From Bacillus sp. AFS041924 (GTDB lineage Bacteria; Bacillota; Bacilli; Bacillales; Bacillaceae_G): a stretch of DNA of 64,000 bases. The stretch is taken from the NCBI RefSeq assembly GCF_002577195.1, contig NZ_NULG01000038.1, positions 48,327 to 112,326 on the forward strand, written 5' to 3'. The notes under the pieces were generated by a model, which had not been told where the DNA came from, did not search any database, and worked only from the letters and a program-made list of their open reading frames with translations. Positions 18,629 through 26,717 of the stretch are shown here, in pieces. The first letter of the stretch is position 1. Each line of letters opens with the position of its first letter. Both the position numbers and the translations under genes were made by a program.

Positions 18629-19420
18629 ATGGATTTAGGTTTAAAAGGAAAAGTTGCAGTCATTATGGGTGGAACTTCTGGTGTTGGACTAAAGACAGCG
18701 GAATTATTTTTAGGAGAAGGTGCTAAAGTAGCAATTTGCGGTAGAAGCAAAGAGCGCGCAGATAAAGCATTAAATCATTTACTCTCATATGGTGACCGAG
18801 AAGATCTATTTGCTTCGACTTGTGATGTTACATCAAAAGAGGAAGTTAATGCATTTATACAACAAACAGCAGAAAAGTTTGGCGGAATTGATACGTTAGT
18901 AAACGCAGCTGGTCAAAGTGTAATGGGGTATTTTTTCGATATTACAGATGAGCAGTGGCAGGAACAAATTCAGTTGAAATATTTTGCAATTATTTATGCA
19001 GTACGTGCAGCTCACCCTCATTTAGTGAAAAGAGGAGGAGGACGAATTATTAATATAAATGCCACTCTTGCAAAAGAGCCTGAGCGTCATATGGTCGCAA
19101 CAGCAGCCACTCGTGCGGGACTTTTAAATTTAAGTAAAACATTGTCTCAAGAATTAGCATCAGACAATATTTTAGTAAATTCAGTAAGTCTTGGTTTAAT
19201 TCGAACAGATCAATGGGAGCGAAGAAGATTGAAAAATGCTCCTGATATGGATCCTGAAGAATATTATAGAGATCTTGCGATAAAACGAAATATTCCACTA
19301 GGTCGTGTTGGCGAAGCAGAAGAAGTTGCAAGTGTAATAGTCTTTCTTGCTTCAGACAAAGCAAGCTATGTAGCCGGTTCTACAATTGAAACTGCAGGTG
19401 CGATCGGTAAAGCACTTTAA
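18629..19420 (+). CDS. SDR-fold protein lacking the usual Tyr/Lys catalytic pair
   Basis: 263 residues with a Rossmann fold: NAD(P) loop IMGGTSGVGLKTA, later VNAAGQS and the C-terminal FLASDKASYVAGSTIETAGA typical of SDRs. Where active SDRs have YxxxK before AGLL, this protein reads TAATRAGLL, so Tyr is Thr and Lys is Arg; the preceding Ser region is also atypical (NINATLAKE). It may bind cofactor without being a normal dehydrogenase, or use other residues. A GTG at 18620 is in frame but ATG 18629 is better spaced from AAAAGGGG. Co-directional with the dioxygenase 63 nt upstream and the ThDP enzyme 31 nt downstream. Confidence 0.82.
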   Translation: MDLGLKGKVAVIMGGTSGVGLKTAELFLGEGAKVAICGRSKERADKALNHLLSYGDREDLFASTCDVTSKEEVNAFIQQTAEKFGGIDTLVNAAGQSVMGYFFDITDEQWQEQIQLKYFAIIYAVRAAHPHLVKRGGGRIININATLAKEPERHMVATAATRAGLLNLSKTLSQELASDNILVNSVSLGLIRTDQWERRRLKNAPDMDPEEYYRDLAIKRNIPLGRVGEAEEVASVIVFLASDKASYVAGSTIETAGAIGKAL

Positions 19421-19451
19421 ATAAATTATTAGACAAAGGTAGGATACCAAG

Positions 19452-21140
19452 ATGAAAAAACAAGAGGAAATCGTATTTACAACTGCGGATGCCGTTGTAA
19501 AAGAGCTAGTTCAAGCTGGAGTAGAAGTCGCTTTTGGGATCGTAAGTATTCATAATATGCCAATCTATGACGCGATCCTTAGGGATGGGAGTATAAAATT
19601 AATTTGTTCACGTGGTGAAAGCGGAGCAGTAAACATGGCAGACGGTTATGCACGCGCGACTGGAAAATTAGGTGTTGTTATTACTAGCACAGGTACAGGA
19701 GCAGGAAATGCAGCTGGTTCATTAGTAGAAGCTTGGGCGGCTGGCGTACCACTTCTTCATCTGACTGGAGAAGTAGCATCACCTTATCTTGGAACTGGTA
19801 AAGGATATATACATGAATGTAAAGACCAATTATCAATGATGAGCGGTGCATGTAAAAATGCTGTAAGACTAAGAAGACCAGATCAAACAGCAGGAGTAGT
19901 AAGAAAAGCAATTGAAGAAGCATTAACTGCTCCAACAGGACCTGTTTCATTAGAAATTCCAATCGACTTTCAATCAGCAATAATCGAGGATGTTTCGATC
20001 GATAAAGTGCAAATAGATGTTTATAAACAGCAATTAACAACTGTCATACCGGAAACAGCAATCTCAAAAATTATGGAAGCACGTCGTCCAGTTATTTGGG
20101 CTGGTGGCGGTGTAATTTCTGCTAATGCATCAAAAGAATTAACAAATTTAGCAGAAATTATTGGTGCAGCTGTTATAACTAGTCAGTCAGGAAAAGGCTC
20201 GATACCAGAAGATCACGAGCAATGTATCGGTCATTTTGCAGCCAATGGGTCTACTAAAGAGTTTTTGAAAAATGCAGATTTATTAATTAGTGTCGGAGTA
20301 CGCTTCAGAGGAAATGAGACTTCAAACTGGAAAGTAACTGTCCCTGAAGAACATATTTCGATTGATGCAGATTTTAATGCAATTAATCGCAACTATAAAG
20401 CAACATTTGGGTTAGTTGGAGATGCAAAGGATATATTATCAGCTCTAATTAATAAAATCGATGGAAAATCCGTTTCAGTTTTACCTTCTTATATAGAAGA
20501 AGTACGCAACTTAAGAAATGAAGTACGAGGACAACTTCGTAAAACACTTGGTCCATTTGAACAATTCGTAGATGGAATGAGAGAGATTTTACCGAGAGAT
20601 ACAATTTTAGTTCGAGATGTAACGGTTCAAGCAAATGTATGGGGAAGTAGAATATTCGATATTTACGAACCTAGAACATCTATTCACGCATCTGGTGGGG
20701 GAATCGGTCAAGGTCTTCCTACTGCTATTGGTGCACAAGTAGGTCGTCCACATCAAACAGTCGTACTAATGGCTGGTGATGGCGGATTTATGGTTAACGT
20801 AGGTGAAATGGTGACTGCAGCTGAAGAAAATCTGCCAATTATTATCGTGTTATTTGATGATTCCGGTTATGGAGTACTTCGAAATATTCAAGAAGCAGCA
20901 TACGGACGCCAAGTAGCAGTAAATTTATTGAGTCCAGATTTTGTAAAACTAGCAGAGTCAATGCATTTTGAAGCTACACGTATTGGTTCAGGAGACGAAT
21001 TTGTTAGAGAAATAAAGAAGGCAACTGAAAGAAGAAGACCAACAATGATCGTTGTCGATATGGAAGCAGTCGGACCTATGGCAATACCATTCGGTGGACC
21101 TCCAGGAGCAGCAGAAAGCTTTAAGCCAAAAAAATTATAA
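19452..21140 (+). CDS. Thiamine-diphosphate-dependent enzyme (acetolactate synthase/benzoylformate decarboxylase superfamily)
   Basis: 562 residues, the normal length of the family. N-terminal pyrimidine-binding domain with the cofactor-activating Glu in RGESGAVNMADGYAR; central domain about 190-340; C-terminal PP domain with the ThDP motif GDGGFMVNVGEM...FDD. Members decarboxylate 2-keto acids and may join or release the resulting aldehyde. No small regulatory subunit gene is nearby, which argues against biosynthetic acetolactate synthase. Directly followed (13 nt) by an aldehyde dehydrogenase gene, so a keto acid to aldehyde to acid sequence is the natural reading. Confidence 0.85.
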   Translation: MKKQEEIVFTTADAVVKELVQAGVEVAFGIVSIHNMPIYDAILRDGSIKLICSRGESGAVNMADGYARATGKLGVVITSTGTGAGNAAGSLVEAWAAGVPLLHLTGEVASPYLGTGKGYIHECKDQLSMMSGACKNAVRLRRPDQTAGVVRKAIEEALTAPTGPVSLEIPIDFQSAIIEDVSIDKVQIDVYKQQLTTVIPETAISKIMEARRPVIWAGGGVISANASKELTNLAEIIGAAVITSQSGKGSIPEDHEQCIGHFAANGSTKEFLKNADLLISVGVRFRGNETSNWKVTVPEEHISIDADFNAINRNYKATFGLVGDAKDILSALINKIDGKSVSVLPSYIEEVRNLRNEVRGQLRKTLGPFEQFVDGMREILPRDTILVRDVTVQANVWGSRIFDIYEPRTSIHASGGGIGQGLPTAIGAQVGRPHQTVVLMAGDGGFMVNVGEMVTAAEENLPIIIVLFDDSGYGVLRNIQEAAYGRQVAVNLLSPDFVKLAESMHFEATRIGSGDEFVREIKKATERRRPTMIVVDMEAVGPMAIPFGGPPGAAESFKPKKL

Positions 21141-21153
21141 AGGAGGATTCCAT

Positions 21154-22599
21154 ATGATTTCGATATATCCAGTTGTATCAGGAAGATATCTCATAAATGG
21201 TGAATGGAAAGAAATAAATGAAACAGCTAATATTATTAATCCCGCAAATAAATCAGAAGTAATCGGCAAAGTTGCGTTATGTACAGAGGAAATCGTAAAC
21301 GAAGCTATTGATGCAGCATCAAAAGCATTTGAATCTTGGTCGCAAAGTGAAGTTCAAGATCGTGTAGAAAGAATGAAGACAGCAGCTTATGAACTTTCTA
21401 AAATTATTGAAGAAAATGTTTCGTTATTTGTACGTGAAAATGGAAAAACACTTGTAGAAGCAAAGAAAGACTTATTACGCTGTGTTGAAGTGATGAATGG
21501 TGGAGCAGATGAACTACTTAAATGGTGGAATCCGGAGTTACTTCCAGGCAATCAAAAAGTTCAAGTAAGAAGAAGAGCAAGAGGGGTTGCAGCAGTCATT
21601 ACACCTTGGAATTCACCAATGATTTTAACATTTAAGCGAGTAATCCCAGCAGTTTTAGCAGGGAATACAGTTGTTGTAAAACCAGCGACAAATTGCCCAC
21701 TAACAATTATGACTTGTTTAAAAGTAGTGGCGGAACATTTTCCACCTGGCGTTATTAATATTGTAACAGGTTCAGGAAAAGTAATTGGTGACAAACTATG
21801 TTCTGATTCACGAGTTCGTACGGTTGCCTTCGTTGGAAGTACACAGACAGGTAAAGATATTATGAAGAAGTCTGCTGGAAATCTTCAAAAAGTATATATG
21901 GAGCTTGGTGGGAATGACCCGGCGATTATTTTAGAGGATGCTAACTTAGATGACGAAGCAATTACAAGATTAAGAATGAGTATTTTACGGGCGGCTGGCC
22001 AAGTATGCTCAGCTATTAAACGCGTATATGTACATGAATCTAGATATGTTGAAGTAGTAAAAAAATTAAAGAAAGAATTTGAGCGAATTGTTGTAGGTGA
22101 TGGTATTCAACCTGATGTAACGATGGGTCCATTAAATAATAAAGCTCAATATGACTATGTGAATGCATTAATTGAACGTACTGAAAAAGCGGGTGCAAAT
22201 GTAATAACAGCTGGAATTCAACTGAACCCTGAAATGTGGGAACAAGGATATTACATCTTACCAACAATCGTAACAGGCATTGACCAGCAAAGTGAAATCG
22301 TTCGTGCAGAACAATTTGGTCCAGTCATTCCTATTTTACCTTTTTCAACAATTGACGAAGCGATCAAACTAGCAAATGATAGTGAATTTGGTTTAAGGGC
22401 ATCTGTTTGGACTGAGAATGAAGAATTGGCAATTGAAATGGCAGATCGTTTAGAAGCAGGCGCTGTTTTTCATAATAACCATACAATCTTTAGCGATTTA
22501 GCACTGGATTTCCCTGGGTTAAAAGAAAGTGGTGTATCAAGAGAAACAAGACACTGTGGATTGGAATTCTTTGCAGATTCATACGGATTTGCAAATTGA
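21154..22599 (+). CDS. NAD(P)-dependent aldehyde dehydrogenase of the aromatic cluster
   Basis: 481 residues, normal length. Catalytic Glu in MELGGNDPA and catalytic Cys in GQVCSAIKR are both present, along with TPWNSPM and the NAD-site FVGSTQTGK. A longer frame begins in the previous gene, but ATG 21154 lies behind AAGGAGG. Nearest relatives by feel are vanillin/benzaldehyde-type dehydrogenases. I infer that it oxidises the aldehyde released by the ThDP enzyme. Confidence 0.9.
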   Translation: MISIYPVVSGRYLINGEWKEINETANIINPANKSEVIGKVALCTEEIVNEAIDAASKAFESWSQSEVQDRVERMKTAAYELSKIIEENVSLFVRENGKTLVEAKKDLLRCVEVMNGGADELLKWWNPELLPGNQKVQVRRRARGVAAVITPWNSPMILTFKRVIPAVLAGNTVVVKPATNCPLTIMTCLKVVAEHFPPGVINIVTGSGKVIGDKLCSDSRVRTVAFVGSTQTGKDIMKKSAGNLQKVYMELGGNDPAIILEDANLDDEAITRLRMSILRAAGQVCSAIKRVYVHESRYVEVVKKLKKEFERIVVGDGIQPDVTMGPLNNKAQYDYVNALIERTEKAGANVITAGIQLNPEMWEQGYYILPTIVTGIDQQSEIVRAEQFGPVIPILPFSTIDEAIKLANDSEFGLRASVWTENEELAIEMADRLEAGAVFHNNHTIFSDLALDFPGLKESGVSRETRHCGLEFFADSYGFAN

Positions 22600-22614
22600 G
22601 GAAGGTGAATAGAC

Positions 22615-23397
22615 ATGAAACTAGGTCTAATCGGGTGTGGTAATATTGGTCAATTCCTACTTCAAGCAATTAATAAAGATGGCATGTTACCCGGCGGAAA
22701 GATTGTTTCAATTTATACACGCTGCGAAGAATCAGCAGTTCAATTGGCGAAAGATTTTGAAACAGAATCATATACAGATGTGGAAGCGCTCCTTCATTCT
22801 GATGTAGATTTAGTCATTGAAGCTGCAACAGTTGAAGCAGCAGAGATGTACGCTATAAAAGTTCTTGAGTCTGGAAAAGACCTTTTGTTAAGTAGTATTG
22901 GGGTAATGGCTGATTCTTCTTTTGAAGACAGAGTTCGAGAGGTTTGTATTAGGAAAGGTGTAAACGTTTACCTACCTTCAGGAGCAATCGGCGGTTTAGA
23001 TATTTTAAAGTCAGCAAAAGCTGTAAATGGTTTAAACGCGGTTTCAATTACAACTAGAAAACCACCTGGAGCATTATCCGGGGAGGCATTAGAAAAAGAA
23101 ATGGTTTTGTTTGAAGGTTCTGCAGCAGAAGCAATTAAGCTATACCCAAGAAATATAAATGTAGCAATCGTATTATCATTAGCGGGACTAGGCTCTAACA
23201 AAACGAAAGTAAAAATTATTGCTGATCCGAGTGTGATAAAAAATAGCCATACAATTGAAGCTTCTGGTGCGTTCGGGAAACTAAAACTTGAGATCGAAAA
23301 TGATCCGATGCCAAATAATCCTAAAACAAGTTATTTAGCAGCATTAAGCGTATTGGCGAAATTACAAAACAAAGATAACTATGTACAAGTCGGGTAA
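22615..23397 (+). CDS. L-aspartate-dehydrogenase-family protein (NadX-like)
   Basis: 260 residues. N-terminal Rossmann domain (GLIGCGNIGQFLLQA) and the aspartate-dehydrogenase domain with LPSGAIGGLDILK and, near the end, NSHTIEASGAFG, which contains the family's conserved His. True NadX works in NAD synthesis, but here it sits 16 nt after the aldehyde dehydrogenase and 27 nt before the Rieske dioxygenase gene. I infer a catabolic role, for example oxidative deamination of an amino-acid side chain. Substrate unproven. Confidence 0.8.
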   Translation: MKLGLIGCGNIGQFLLQAINKDGMLPGGKIVSIYTRCEESAVQLAKDFETESYTDVEALLHSDVDLVIEAATVEAAEMYAIKVLESGKDLLLSSIGVMADSSFEDRVREVCIRKGVNVYLPSGAIGGLDILKSAKAVNGLNAVSITTRKPPGALSGEALEKEMVLFEGSAAEAIKLYPRNINVAIVLSLAGLGSNKTKVKIIADPSVIKNSHTIEASGAFGKLKLEIENDPMPNNPKTSYLAALSVLAKLQNKDNYVQVG

Positions 23398-23423
23398 TCG
23401 AAATATGAAGGGAGAGTGCGAGC

Positions 23424-24725
23424 GTGATTATAACAGAGAAAACTTTAGATGAATTGTCAAAAGAGCAACTAGTAAATTACTTATCCGATACGGTCAAACC
23501 AGATGAAGGAAGCATCCCTGCATATCTTCTAGGAGACAAGGCGGTTTACGAGTTAGAGCATGAAAAAGTATTTTTAAAAACATGGGTTTTTCTTGGTCAT
23601 GAATCTGAAGTTCCAAATTCCGGTGATTTTATGACACGTGAACTGGCAGGCTACTCGATCATTATCTCACGAGATAGTAATGGAGAAATCAATGCATTTT
23701 ACAATATGTGTACTCACCGTGGTATGAAGTTATGTAGAGCTGACAAAGGAAACAAGACTTTATTTACATGTCCATATCATGGATTTAACTTTAAAAATAC
23801 AGGTGAACTAGTTGGTGTTCCACTTCAAAAAGATATTTATGGAGATCGACTTGACCGATCTAAAATGGGCCTTCACCAAGTAAAGCTAGAATCATACAAA
23901 GGGTTATTATTCGGAAATTGGGATGAAAATGCAGAACCTCTTGAAGAATTTCTTGGCGATTTTAAGTGGTATTTAGATATTGTAGTAGGTCGTGCTGAGA
24001 TGGAAGTAATTGGAGCGCCACAACGTTTTATTGTGAAATCAAATTGGAAGGTCGGTTCTGATAACTTTGTAGGTGATTCCTATCATACAATGGTGACTCA
24101 CGGTTCAATTGCTAAATTAGGAATGGTACCAAATGCAACATACTCAAAGCGCGGTTTCCAAATCCATACTGAAAACGGACATGGATTAAACCTTGGTACA
24201 CCAAACCCGGACTTTGCTTTCCCTGAAGAATTGAAAGATGAATATAAAAGTAATTTATCAGAGGAACAATATGAAGTTCTATCAAACTTGAAAAATATGA
24301 TTGGTAATGCTTTTCCAAACATGTCATTTTTAATATCTCACACAAAAATTAAGGGCGAATTAATTTCGAATACTTCAATTAGAATGTGGAGACCTATTAG
24401 TCACAATAAAATGGAAGTCATTGCGTGGTTGCTAGTAGAGAAAAATGCTTCTCAGGAATGGAAGAATCGATCAAGAGATTCTTTTATCTTAACATTTAGT
24501 CCATCTGGTATTTTTGAACAAGATGATACTGAAGTATTTACGGACATCACAGAAGCAGCCCAAGGTACAATGCCATTTCAAAAGAATTTGACTTATAACT
24601 ATACAATGGGACTACATCGTGAGCCTGTCGATTTTATCGGCCCAGGTGTAGTTTATGACGATAAATTTACAGAAGCAAGTCAACGTAATTTCTATAAGTA
24701 CTGGCTTGAATTAATGACAAAGTAA
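23424..24725 (+). CDS. Aromatic-ring-hydroxylating dioxygenase, alpha subunit (Rieske)
   Basis: 433 residues. Adds both atoms of O2 to an aromatic ring to form a cis-dihydrodiol. Rieske [2Fe-2S] ligands are Cys96-x-His98 and Cys116-x-x-His119 (MCTHRGMK; CPYHGF). The catalytic domain has mononuclear-iron ligands His221 and His226 (GDSYHTMVTH) and a likely Asp near residue 370. The GTG start has GGGAGAG seven bases before it. It is followed 19 nt later by the beta subunit. No ferredoxin or ferredoxin reductase gene is present in the window, so electrons must come from proteins encoded elsewhere. Substrate unknown; overall it belongs with benzoate/biphenyl-type large subunits. Confidence 0.93.
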   Translation: MIITEKTLDELSKEQLVNYLSDTVKPDEGSIPAYLLGDKAVYELEHEKVFLKTWVFLGHESEVPNSGDFMTRELAGYSIIISRDSNGEINAFYNMCTHRGMKLCRADKGNKTLFTCPYHGFNFKNTGELVGVPLQKDIYGDRLDRSKMGLHQVKLESYKGLLFGNWDENAEPLEEFLGDFKWYLDIVVGRAEMEVIGAPQRFIVKSNWKVGSDNFVGDSYHTMVTHGSIAKLGMVPNATYSKRGFQIHTENGHGLNLGTPNPDFAFPEELKDEYKSNLSEEQYEVLSNLKNMIGNAFPNMSFLISHTKIKGELISNTSIRMWRPISHNKMEVIAWLLVEKNASQEWKNRSRDSFILTFSPSGIFEQDDTEVFTDITEAAQGTMPFQKNLTYNYTMGLHREPVDFIGPGVVYDDKFTEASQRNFYKYWLELMTK

Positions 24726-24744
24726 TAAAGGGGGGATGAAGGAA

Positions 24745-25254
24745 ATGAATACCGAAAAATTATTAGCAAAATTAGAGTTTGAACAGTGGCTAATTGATGA
24801 AGCACAATTACTTGATGATATTGAATTTGAAGATTGGTTTAGCTTAATGCACTCAAATTTAATCTATCAAATGCCTGTACGCGTCAATAAAGAAGGAACT
24901 GAGCGCCCGGATTATTCAACTGAGATGTTTACGTTTAATGATGATATTGAACTATTAAAGCTTCGAGTGGATCGATTGAAAACTGATTATGCATGGGCGG
25001 AAATTCCTCCTTCAAGAACCCGCCGTTTTGTAAGCAATGTGAGCGTAAAAGAGCTAGTTAAAGAAGAAAAGGCAGTAGTTAAGAGCTATTTACTTATTTA
25101 TCGAAGTCGTAGCACAGATATTCACCACGATTTAATTTCAGGAGAACGCAATGACGAGTTTACATACGAGGATGGGCAATGGAAGCTTTCCAAGCGAGTA
25201 TTTATTGTAGACCAAACAACAATTAATACTAGAAATCTTGCAATCTTTGTTTAA
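24745..25254 (+). CDS. Aromatic-ring-hydroxylating dioxygenase, beta subunit
   Basis: 169 residues of the SnoaL/NTF2-like beta-subunit family. Typical features are the N-terminal helix with LLDDIEFEDWFSLMHSNLIYQMP, the RVDRLKTDYAWAEIPPSRTRRFVSNV stretch, and a C-terminal sheet. It builds the alpha3-beta3 oxygenase. An ATG at 24736 directly abuts the G-run; 24745 is nine bases from AAGGGGGG and preferred. Right after the stop lies an excellent GAGGAGG site that no longer precedes a start codon because an insertion follows. Confidence 0.92.
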   Translation: MNTEKLLAKLEFEQWLIDEAQLLDDIEFEDWFSLMHSNLIYQMPVRVNKEGTERPDYSTEMFTFNDDIELLKLRVDRLKTDYAWAEIPPSRTRRFVSNVSVKELVKEEKAVVKSYLLIYRSRSTDIHHDLISGERNDEFTYEDGQWKLSKRVFIVDQTTINTRNLAIFV

Positions 25255-25256
25255 TA

Positions 25257-25263
25257 GAGGAGG
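25257..25263 (+). promoter_or_regulatory. Stranded ribosome binding site of the diol dehydrogenase gene
   Basis: GAGGAGG directly after the beta-subunit stop. If the element between the GG pairs at 25262 and 26709 is removed, this site falls 7 nt before the ATG at 26718. Today 1.45 kb separates them. Confidence 0.7.
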
Positions 25264-25341
25264 CTAAAAACAGGTAATATTATTTTATAAAAATTTATAA
25301 AAATATCACAATTTGTTCTAATTGAATTTCACCCATTGTGT

Positions 25342-25422
25342 TTAAATGTACATGAGGTGAGTAAGTTGATATTTGATTCAATCGGTGTAACTGAACAAAC
25401 GATTAAAAATTGGCATAAAAAA
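25342..25422 (+). pseudogene. Remnant helix-turn-helix of an IS607-type TnpA recombinase, in frame with tnpB
   Basis: The frame open from 25336 (TTG) reads VHEVSKLI...GVTEQTIKNWHKK, which looks like the MerR-like N-terminus of IS607 TnpA. It then runs straight into the TnpB start at 25423 without a stop. The rest of the recombinase (about 170 residues, with the catalytic Ser) is missing. A three-residue insertion (FDS) breaks the helix pattern. Whether the fused protein is made is unclear. Confidence 0.5.
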
Positions 25423-26538
25423 ATGATTCTTGCGAGGAGAATCAGATTAAGACCAACTACAGAACAAGAAATAATATTATGGAAATCAGTTGGTACAGCT
25501 CGGTGGGCATATAACTGGGCATTGACTAAGCAAGAAGAAAATTATAAAACTGGTGGAAAATATATTCCTGATGGCATATTAAGAAAAGAATTAACTGTAT
25601 TAAAAAAAACCGACGAATTTGCTTGGTTGTATGAAGTATCGAATAATATTACAAAACAAGCAATAAAAGACCTTTGTGAAGCGTATAAAAAGTTCTTTAA
25701 AGGGTTATCTGATAAACCACGATTCAAAAGTAGAAGAAAATCAAAATCATCTTTTTATAACGATAATGCTAAGTTGAAAGTAGAAGGAAAGAAAGTATTG
25801 ATTGAGAAAGTTGGTTGGGTTGTAGTTTCTGAATCTATACCAGATGAAAAATACTATAATCCTAGAATCAGTCACGACGGAAAATACTGGTATCTTTCTG
25901 TTGGAATTGAAGAATCAAAACCAATAGTTGAACTGACGAATGTCTCACTTGGAATTGATGTTGGAATTAAAGAATTAGCCGTTTGTTCAGATGGTACTAG
26001 GAAGAAAAATAGTAACAAAACGAGAACTGTTAGAAGGACAGAGAAACGACTACGTAGGTTGCAACGTCAAGTTTCTCGTAAATATGAAATGAATAAGGAG
26101 GGAAACCGTTTCGCCAAAACAAGCAACATACTAAAAATCGAAAAGAAGATACAACACCTCCATAGAAGATTGACAAATATCAGACTAAATCATCTTCATC
26201 AATCCACGAGCGAAATCGTGAAAACCAAACCTTATCGCATCGTAATGGAAACTTTAAATATCAAGGGAATGATGAAGAATAAGCACTTGTCAAAAGCTAT
26301 TGCGAAGCAGTGTTTATGTAAATTCAAACGCCAAATTCAATACAAATGTGAAAAATATGGCATTGAATTTGTTGAAGCTGATAGGTGGTTTCCATCTTCT
26401 AAAACGTGTTCAAGTTGTGGATATATAAAAAACGATTTAAAACTATCCGACCGAGTATTTAAATGTGAATGTGGTCATGAAATCGATCGAGATTTTAATG
26501 CAGCAATCAACTTGTCACGATATAATTTAGTAATTTGA
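25423..26538 (+). CDS. tnpB: TnpB RNA-guided nuclease (IS605/IS607 type)
   Basis: 371 residues from this ATG (400 if read from 25336). N-terminal ARRIRLRPTTEQE is the typical TnpB opening. The RuvC nuclease site is intact: Asp179 (GIDVGIKELA), Glu276 (VMETLNIKG) and Asp355/Asp357 (IDRDFNAAIN). The zinc ribbon CSSCG...CECG lies between the last two. Length is normal, and no frameshift or stop is seen, so the nuclease may be active. There is no ribosome site before 25423; translation may start upstream within the fused frame. It lies in the element described at 25263-26709. Confidence 0.88.
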   Translation: MILARRIRLRPTTEQEIILWKSVGTARWAYNWALTKQEENYKTGGKYIPDGILRKELTVLKKTDEFAWLYEVSNNITKQAIKDLCEAYKKFFKGLSDKPRFKSRRKSKSSFYNDNAKLKVEGKKVLIEKVGWVVVSESIPDEKYYNPRISHDGKYWYLSVGIEESKPIVELTNVSLGIDVGIKELAVCSDGTRKKNSNKTRTVRRTEKRLRRLQRQVSRKYEMNKEGNRFAKTSNILKIEKKIQHLHRRLTNIRLNHLHQSTSEIVKTKPYRIVMETLNIKGMMKNKHLSKAIAKQCLCKFKRQIQYKCEKYGIEFVEADRWFPSSKTCSSCGYIKNDLKLSDRVFKCECGHEIDRDFNAAINLSRYNLVI

Positions 26539-26709
26539 CACATAGACGTCACTACTGATATGTAGGATTCGTTGTATCCGAATTTACGCCCTTGGAGTGT
26601 TAAATTAAACGAAAGTAGTTTCAGCAAAATCGGGCACGTAGAACAGGGAAGTAAACAAAATCTATAGAAATAATAGGTTTTTATTGGTTTTTATAAGTTT
26701 TTGGCAACG
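26539..26709 (+). ncRNA. Candidate omega/reRNA region of the TnpB element
   Basis: 171 nt between the tnpB stop and the element's right boundary with no ORF. In known TnpB systems the guide RNA spans the 3' end of tnpB and the right end, with the guide taken from just outside. Here a short stem ATTCG/CGAAT (26567-26583) and other small dyads are visible. If the boundary is right, the guide would start at about 26710, in the diol dehydrogenase leader and gene. Inference from family and position. Confidence 0.35.
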
Positions 26710-26717
26710 GCTAAGTT

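Larger units (their letters stand above)
25263..26709 (+). mobile_element. IS607-like element carrying TnpB, about 1447 bp
   Basis: The left boundary (25262-25263) and right boundary (26709-26710) each fall in a GG followed by CTAA; removing one copy rebuilds GAGGAGG-N7-ATG for the next gene. Insertion at GG without further duplication is the known habit of the IS607 family. AT-rich ends carry subterminal TTATAAAAA repeats in opposite orientation (about 25283-25305 and 26682-26698). An in-frame remnant resembling the DNA-binding helix of an IS607-type serine recombinase precedes tnpB, but no recombinase catalytic domain remains, so the copy cannot move by itself. Confidence 0.7.

Noticed and set aside
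22615-23397. NAD biosynthesis gene nadX
   Set aside because: No nadA or nadC nearby and tight linkage to aromatic-catabolic genes; a biosynthetic role is not supported by context.
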